Source: Acherontichlamydia pituitae
Lineage (GTDB): Bacteria; Chlamydiota; Chlamydiia; Chlamydiales; Rhabdochlamydiaceae
Assembly: GCA_019634675.1 (NCBI GenBank)
Contig: JAHCAX010000004.1
Span: forward strand, 97,356-161,355
DNA length: 64,000 nt
Reading direction: 5' to 3'
Shown here: positions 59,775-64,000 of the stretch, piece after piece
How the letters are laid out: each line of letters opens with the position of its first letter
Position numbering within the stretch: the first letter of the stretch is position 1
The notes under the pieces: generated by a model
Told to the model about the DNA's origin: nothing
Databases searched by the model: none
Seen by the model: only the letters and a program-made list of their open reading frames with translations
Position numbers and translations under genes: made by a program

Positions 59775-61088
59775 CTATAAGACATCTGCCGCTAAAGCTG
59801 CAAGCTCCGATCTTTCGGTGCGCTCTAAAAAGACATGCCCGAAGATCGGGTAGTCTTTGAACTTGTTCACTGTAAAGGTCAAAGCATTGGAATCTTTATC
59901 GAGGTAAGGGTTGTCGATCTGGGTCGGGTCGCCCGTCAGGACAACCTTGGTCCCCTTGCCAGCTCGGGAGATGATCGTCTTTACTTCATGGGGCGTCAAG
60001 TTCTGGGCCTCATCGATGATCATGTACATCTTCGGAAGAGATCGACCGCGGATGTAGGTCACTGCTTCCATTTCGATCTTCTTGCTTTCCATGATCCACT
60101 TTTGGGTTTCCATCCCATTGGTCTCGCCGCTTGTCGATTGGCAGAGAAACTCCAAATTGTCATAGATCGGCTGCATCCAGTGGTAGAGCTTTTCCTCTTT
60201 TGTTCCCGGCAAGTAACCGATGTCTTTTCCAAGAGGGACGATAGGCCTGCTCACTAAGATGCGCGTATAGGTCCCTTCATCGAAAACCTTGCGCAATCCA
60301 GCAGCAAGGGCCAGTACCGTTTTGCCCGTTCCGGCTGGCCCCATTAAGGTGATCAGCTTCACATCATCGCGCAGCAGCAGGTCCATGGCGCACTTCTGCT
60401 CTACATTTAAAGGATGGATCCCCCAGATGTCGCGCGTTAATTTGATCAACGGCTCGAGCTGTTTTTTCTGATGGTTGAACTTGCAAATAGCCGAAGACTG
60501 TTCCGGCGAATTGAGCAAACAATATTCATTGGGGAGCAGATCGAACTTTTCCACCGGAAGAAAGCCGTCTTTATAAAATAAATCGATATCCTTCTTAGGA
60601 ACTTCAATTTTCCGGTACCCTTTATAGATATTGTCGTACGAGACTTTTAAACTGACGTAATCTTCCGCTTCGATTCCTATCGCTTCCGCTTTGACCCGCA
60701 TGACGAAGTCTTTAGAGACGACGACCACTTTTTGGCCAGCCTCTTGAATTTTATAGGCGACGTGCAGGATCTTGTTCGTGTTCCTATCGAGGGGGAGGGG
60801 AAATCCGTTTCGATCACCTTGTTTCGTATCGACATAAATACGGATGATGATCCCATTTTCAATTTTGATGCCGCTGTGCAAATCCCCTTCTTTGCGCAAT
60901 TTCAATGCGTCGATGTAGCGGATGATGTGACGAGCATTTTTACCAAGTTCATCGGAGAGTCGTTTCATTCCATCTAGTTCTTCTAAGACAATCAAGGGAA
61001 TGACAACATCATTGTCCTTAAATTTGCTGATCGCATCCGGGTCGTGGAGCAGTACGTTGGTATCGATTACAAATGATTTCCGTGCCAC
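59775..61088 (-). CDS. PhoH2-type protein (PIN domain plus PhoH ATPase)
   Basis: The 437-residue protein joins an N-terminal PIN nuclease domain (VIDTNVLLHDPDA with Asp9, LEELDGMK with Glu37) to a PhoH ATPase (Walker A GPAGTGKT, 250-257; Walker B YMIIDEAQN; GDPTQID). PhoH2 proteins unwind and cut RNA. Intact acidic residues suggest activity. No antitoxin gene is adjacent. The start is the ATG at 61088. Confidence 0.9.
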   Translation of the reverse strand: MARKSFVIDTNVLLHDPDAISKFKDNDVVIPLIVLEELDGMKRLSDELGKNARHIIRYIDALKLRKEGDLHSGIKIENGIIIRIYVDTKQGDRNGFPLPLDRNTNKILHVAYKIQEAGQKVVVVSKDFVMRVKAEAIGIEAEDYVSLKVSYDNIYKGYRKIEVPKKDIDLFYKDGFLPVEKFDLLPNEYCLLNSPEQSSAICKFNHQKKQLEPLIKLTRDIWGIHPLNVEQKCAMDLLLRDDVKLITLMGPAGTGKTVLALAAGLRKVFDEGTYTRILVSRPIVPLGKDIGYLPGTKEEKLYHWMQPIYDNLEFLCQSTSGETNGMETQKWIMESKKIEMEAVTYIRGRSLPKMYMIIDEAQNLTPHEVKTIISRAGKGTKVVLTGDPTQIDNPYLDKDSNALTFTVNKFKDYPIFGHVFLERTERSELAALAADVL

Positions 61089-61373
61089 AAGTTCGTCTCC
61101 TCAGTTCAATTGATTAAGAAGCTATAGAATTTATGCAGTTCCACGCCAAAAAACCTTAACGGATGGCTTTTTGAAGCGCGGCTGCCCTTTGGAGCAGATA
61201 ACCTCCTTTAATAAAGACCTCTTTCATCTTGGGAACCATACGCTGACCCTGCACTCGAACGCGCTGACAGAGCCGCACCCAAGAAGCTGAGCATAATAGC
61301 AAGCACCGTGAAGCTCAACTATTTTTTTGTTATAATCATATATATCTAATATTAAAGCATTTACATCATCATT
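61089..61373. other. Intergenic region upstream of PhoH2
   Basis: This part of the 390-base gap has no convincing gene. A 27-residue minus-strand frame (61157-61239, MVPKMKEVFIKGGYLLQRA) could be a leader peptide or remnant, but nothing confirms it. The right part is AT-rich with a TATAAT at 61331. Confidence 0.4.
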
Positions 61374-61400
61374 TTAGCAAACAGAAAAAACGAGTGCTAA
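61374..61400. promoter_or_regulatory. CIRCE element (HrcA operator)
   Basis: TTAGCAAAC, nine bases, GAGTGCTAA: the right arm is the exact CIRCE consensus and the left arm differs at two of nine bases, with the canonical nine-base spacer. CIRCE binds the HrcA repressor of heat-shock genes. It lies four bases ahead of a strong promoter for the 61479 gene. Confidence 0.8.
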
Positions 61401-61404
61401 GTCA

Positions 61405-61434
61405 TTGACAGAAGAAGGGCTTTCACGTTATAAT
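61405..61434 (+). promoter_or_regulatory. Consensus sigma70-type promoter
   Basis: TTGACA at 61405-61410 and TATAAT at 61429-61434 are separated by 18 bases. The start codon is about 45 bases beyond the -10 box. Confidence 0.8.
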
Positions 61435-61478
61435 AGTTATTAGAAAAAGGCGCCGTGCCTTAACGTTGGAGTCTTACC

Positions 61479-62228
61479 ATGCTGATAACACCGACCATAT
61501 TAAGCATACCTCCCTATATCTCAACATCTTGGAAAAGCATAGCCTCCTTGCATGTTGAAACCCAGCTTTCCCATCCCCTCCTGGTTGTGACACTGACCAC
61601 CGGCGCACGGATCAACATCCCTCATTTAGACACAGCTTCTCTTGAAGCCATCTTTGCCAACCACGCAAAACATCTAGAACTCGAACAGGGCATTGTTCCT
61701 ACTAAGCTACCACCTAAAAATCCCATTAGCCAAACTCCATCTGGACAAGACAGCTTGGCTGCAAGCTTCAGCTTTCCGCTCGAGACTCCGTTCAATGCTC
61801 CTCTTAATATGGATAATATGGGCGCAGTCCTCCAACACAACCCCGAGCAAACCGACGCTCCAGACCTGCCTAAAGAACTGATCCAAAAAATTACGGCGCT
61901 TTCCAAAACGATCGGGATCACAGATCCTAATATGATCCCGCAGCCTGAGCCCCATTGCAACTGCACCCACTGCCAGATCGCGCGCGCCTTGCACGCCGGC
62001 TTTGAAGCGCATGATCAAGAACAGGGCTCCAAAGAAGAGGACGAGGTTGTTTCGGAAGAGGACCTCAGGTTCCGCACATGGGACATTAACCAAACAGGCG
62101 ACAAGCTCTTCATCGTCCAAAACCCTTTGGACCCAAAAGAGCATTACAGCGTCTACTTGGGCGAGCCGATCGGATGCACTTGCGGCGAGAAACACTGCGA
62201 GCACGTCCGAGCTGTCCTTAATAGCTAA
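61479..62228 (+). CDS. CIRCE-controlled protein with SWIM-like zinc motif
   Basis: No family was recognised for the whole 249 residues. Two cysteine clusters are visible: HCNCTHCQ (C160, C162, C165) and CTCGEKHCEH (C233, C235, C240, H242), the latter resembling a SWIM zinc finger (CxC...CxH) with a short gap. A central region is rich in proline and asparagine (about 75-130) and an acidic patch spans 180-196. It may bind nucleic acid or a protein partner. GGAG precedes the ATG. The upstream CIRCE and near-consensus promoter imply heat-shock control by HrcA. Confidence 0.65.
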   Translation: MLITPTILSIPPYISTSWKSIASLHVETQLSHPLLVVTLTTGARINIPHLDTASLEAIFANHAKHLELEQGIVPTKLPPKNPISQTPSGQDSLAASFSFPLETPFNAPLNMDNMGAVLQHNPEQTDAPDLPKELIQKITALSKTIGITDPNMIPQPEPHCNCTHCQIARALHAGFEAHDQEQGSKEEDEVVSEEDLRFRTWDINQTGDKLFIVQNPLDPKEHYSVYLGEPIGCTCGEKHCEHVRAVLNS

Positions 62229-62542
62229 CCTATCCAATCGCGCTTCCTGATCGCAGGCTGTTTTTACCTCGATTTTGCAATTTTTTAAGATCGCCTGTCT
62301 ATTTTAAATTTCCTGTTGTGAGCTTTTCTCAACTATTCTATCTTTGATGTTCCCGCCTAAAAAACTTTTTCTGAAAAAGAATCAACAATCAAATGATTCT
62401 AATTCAGAGAACGCCTCTTATAAAATTCTTTGCTGAAAAAAACATGGAGTAAAAAAAGGGCAAGTCATAGAATGAGAAATTGCATTGTCGAATTTATTTT
62501 AACGGCAGACCATTTATTTGGCGATCAGGAGGAACCAATAAC
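62229..62542. other. Intergenic region before the SH3-domain gene
   Basis: The stretch of 314 bases is AT-rich and has no convincing gene. It has a small perfect CTTTTTC-T-GAAAAAG dyad near 62370 and the ribosome site CAGGAGGA just before 62543. No clear promoter pair was found. Confidence 0.4.
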
Positions 62543-63829
62543 ATGTCTAAGTTTTATCAAACACTTTGTGTTTCACTAAGCGCGTTTTCCATGACAGCTC
62601 TCTCTGCAGATGAGCCGATCCTTTTGCAAGCACAGGAAATGCCCGACGCGATCGCCGAACTGACAGCGCCAGCCCTGCCTTCTCTTTCTACAGTCGAAGC
62701 TGAGCCTGTCATTGTCCAAGAACCTGTTATCGCCCAAGCTCCTTCCCATCCTGTTGTAAAGCCGGTCGTTAAAGCTCCAGAAGTTCCTTTTTCTCCTTTT
62801 ACAGGCAAAGTCAAAGGACGAAAAGTGCGCATGCGCCTCCAGCCAGACCTCGATAGCCGGATCATCAAAGAGCTCAACAAGAACGATTTCCTATCCGTTA
62901 TTGGAGACAAAGGAGAGTTCTGGGCTGTTGAACCTCCAGCCGGGATCAAGTCTTTCGTCTTTAGAAGCTTCATTTTAGACAATGTCGTTGAAGGCAACCG
63001 CGTTAATGTCCGCCTTGAGCCAAACCTCGACGCTCCCATTATCGGACACCTCAATGCCGGAGACAAGGTCGATGGCGTCATCTCCGCTATCAACAACAAG
63101 TGGCTTGAGATCGCTCCTCCATCCGGAACATGTTTCTACGTCGCAAAAGAGTTCGTCGAGTTTGCCGGCGGACCAGAAGTCAAACACCAGCTGGACAAGC
63201 GCCGATTAGCAGCGGAACAACTGCTGGACGCAACTTCTTTGCTGAGCAGTGCAGAACTGAGAAAGCCTTTTGAAGAGGTCGATTTTGACAGGATTAACAA
63301 AGGTTTCAACATTGTCATTTCTGATTACAACGACTTCCCAGAATACGTCGAGCAAGCTAAAGAGTCATTGGCCTCTTTCCAGGAAGCCTATCTGCAAAAG
63401 AGGATCTCCCATTTGGAATCGCTCCCTAAAGTGGAAACTAAGCCTGCTAAAAATAATTTCGCATCTGATGCCGCAGCTTTAGAATCCCTCTATCAAGTCT
63501 CCGATAAAATGAAATCGTGGGAACCGATTGAACACGCCCTCTTTTCCAGCTGGACAAAACTTGGCGAGAACCAAACTTTGGACCAATATTACGAAGAGCA
63601 AAAGCTCGCTGCAGTTACATTGACCGGCATTCTTGAACCTTATAATTCTCCAGTTAAAAGCAAACCTGGCGATTACATCATTAAGGACAAGGACTTGCCT
63701 GTAGCGTATGTTTATAGCACTGTCGTGAACTTGCAAAGCTTAAACGGAAAACAAGTGAAGCTGATTGCTTCTCCCCGTCCGAACAACAACTTTGCTTTCC
63801 CAGCTTATTTCGTTCTAGCTATTGAATAA
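62543..63829 (+). CDS. Exported protein with two bacterial SH3 domains (Ctad1-like)
   Basis: From ATG 62543 (CAGGAGGA upstream; an earlier in-frame start at 62480 lacks a site) the 428-residue protein has a signal peptide (MSKFYQTLCVSLSAFSMTALSA), a proline/valine-rich linker (about 35-82) and two SH3b domains (about 88-145, GRKVRMRLQPDLDSRI; and 147-208, GNRVNVRLEPNLDAPI). The C-terminal half is helical. Size and layout recall the C. trachomatis adhesin/invasin Ctad1 (CT_017); homology is proposed from memory of that protein and not tested. It would be periplasmic or on the cell surface. Confidence 0.7.
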   Translation: MSKFYQTLCVSLSAFSMTALSADEPILLQAQEMPDAIAELTAPALPSLSTVEAEPVIVQEPVIAQAPSHPVVKPVVKAPEVPFSPFTGKVKGRKVRMRLQPDLDSRIIKELNKNDFLSVIGDKGEFWAVEPPAGIKSFVFRSFILDNVVEGNRVNVRLEPNLDAPIIGHLNAGDKVDGVISAINNKWLEIAPPSGTCFYVAKEFVEFAGGPEVKHQLDKRRLAAEQLLDATSLLSSAELRKPFEEVDFDRINKGFNIVISDYNDFPEYVEQAKESLASFQEAYLQKRISHLESLPKVETKPAKNNFASDAAALESLYQVSDKMKSWEPIEHALFSSWTKLGENQTLDQYYEEQKLAAVTLTGILEPYNSPVKSKPGDYIIKDKDLPVAYVYSTVVNLQSLNGKQVKLIASPRPNNNFAFPAYFVLAIE

Positions 63830-63832
63830 TTC

Positions 63833-64000
63833 TATACACAGAGTGATTCAAAAATTGGAATTTGGCAAAGCTGGCGCACAGAATTTAGGCCAGGCCGTGG
63901 CCGTTGCCGAAACAGGCCATGTGAATACACATGGTCGATGCAAGCGGGATCAAAGTCTGGGATGCCAGCAAAGCCAAAACCGATTTTTGAATCACGATGT
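63833..64000. repeat. Inverted-repeat element, copy B (cut by window end)
   Basis: TATACACAGAG and GATTCAAAAATTGGAATTTGGCAAAG match the left end of copy A, and the right end reads GAATCACGATGT up to the window edge. The core has GCCGAAACAG, a 22-nt hairpin (63915-63936) and GATGCAAGCGGG. The 72-nt cassette present in copy A is missing. The element starts three bases after the SH3-gene stop codon. Confidence 0.75.

Noticed and set aside
61157..61239. 27-codon minus-strand frame upstream of PhoH2
   Set aside because: It has a plausible AGGG site but is too short, and a competing frame overlaps it. It is kept only as a possible leader peptide.
1..64000. CRISPR array, tRNA or rRNA genes
   Set aside because: No regularly spaced direct repeats and no tRNA T-arm or rRNA-like conserved stretch was recognised by eye.

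Overview
The window reads as chromosome of an amoeba-associated Chlamydiae member (Parachlamydiales-like, near the Waddlia/Criblamydia/Parachlamydia side). This placement rests on content: six MOMP-like (Lpg1974-type) porins in two arrays, a BBP7-type barrel, an F-box/LRR protein, a CIRCE operator, and a two-SH3 surface protein laid out like the chlamydial Ctad1. No rRNA, tRNA, CRISPR or phage was recognised, and the species cannot be named from the sequence alone.

Layout. 1-8 kb: a partial PadR regulator, a Ppx/GppA-like protein, the RlmK methyltransferase, an intact IS630 element, and exported or redox enzymes. 8-12 kb: a TetR/outer-membrane-protein pair around a clean operator, a BBP7 barrel, and an uncharacterised protein carrying the motifs of guanidine-modifying enzymes. 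12-17 kb: an aldehyde dehydrogenase, YqeY, an ada-tag alkylation-repair pair and an SDR. 17-32 kb: an autotransporter with a seven-repeat passenger, MOMP-like porins, gabD, NAT, acetamidase, an OprB-type porin, an exported alliinase-like PLP enzyme and a tandem MOMP duplication. 32-41 kb: regulators and a run of exported metabolic enzymes (APT, cupin, DapA-like). 41-46 kb: three consecutive MOMP-like genes followed by an exported adenosine deaminase. 46-51 kb: cyoABCDE quinol oxidase. 51-64 kb: MsrBA, a Wzm/Wzt pair, the F-box protein, MFS and ABC-F proteins, PhoH2, a CIRCE-controlled zinc-finger-like protein and the SH3 protein.

Two themes go beyond ordinary annotation. First, the intergenic regions hold a population of small inverted-repeat elements (about 150-240 bp). 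Their internal hairpins are conserved in length and position but not in sequence: the stems differ by compensating changes. One 72-nt folded cassette occurs in two elements with unrelated ends and is absent from a sister copy. Nearly all complete elements sit immediately 3' of a stop codon and sometimes supply it. Second, about ten enzymes whose families are usually cytosolic carry N-terminal signal peptides here, pointing to periplasmic or secreted metabolism next to an unusually large set of outer-membrane channels.
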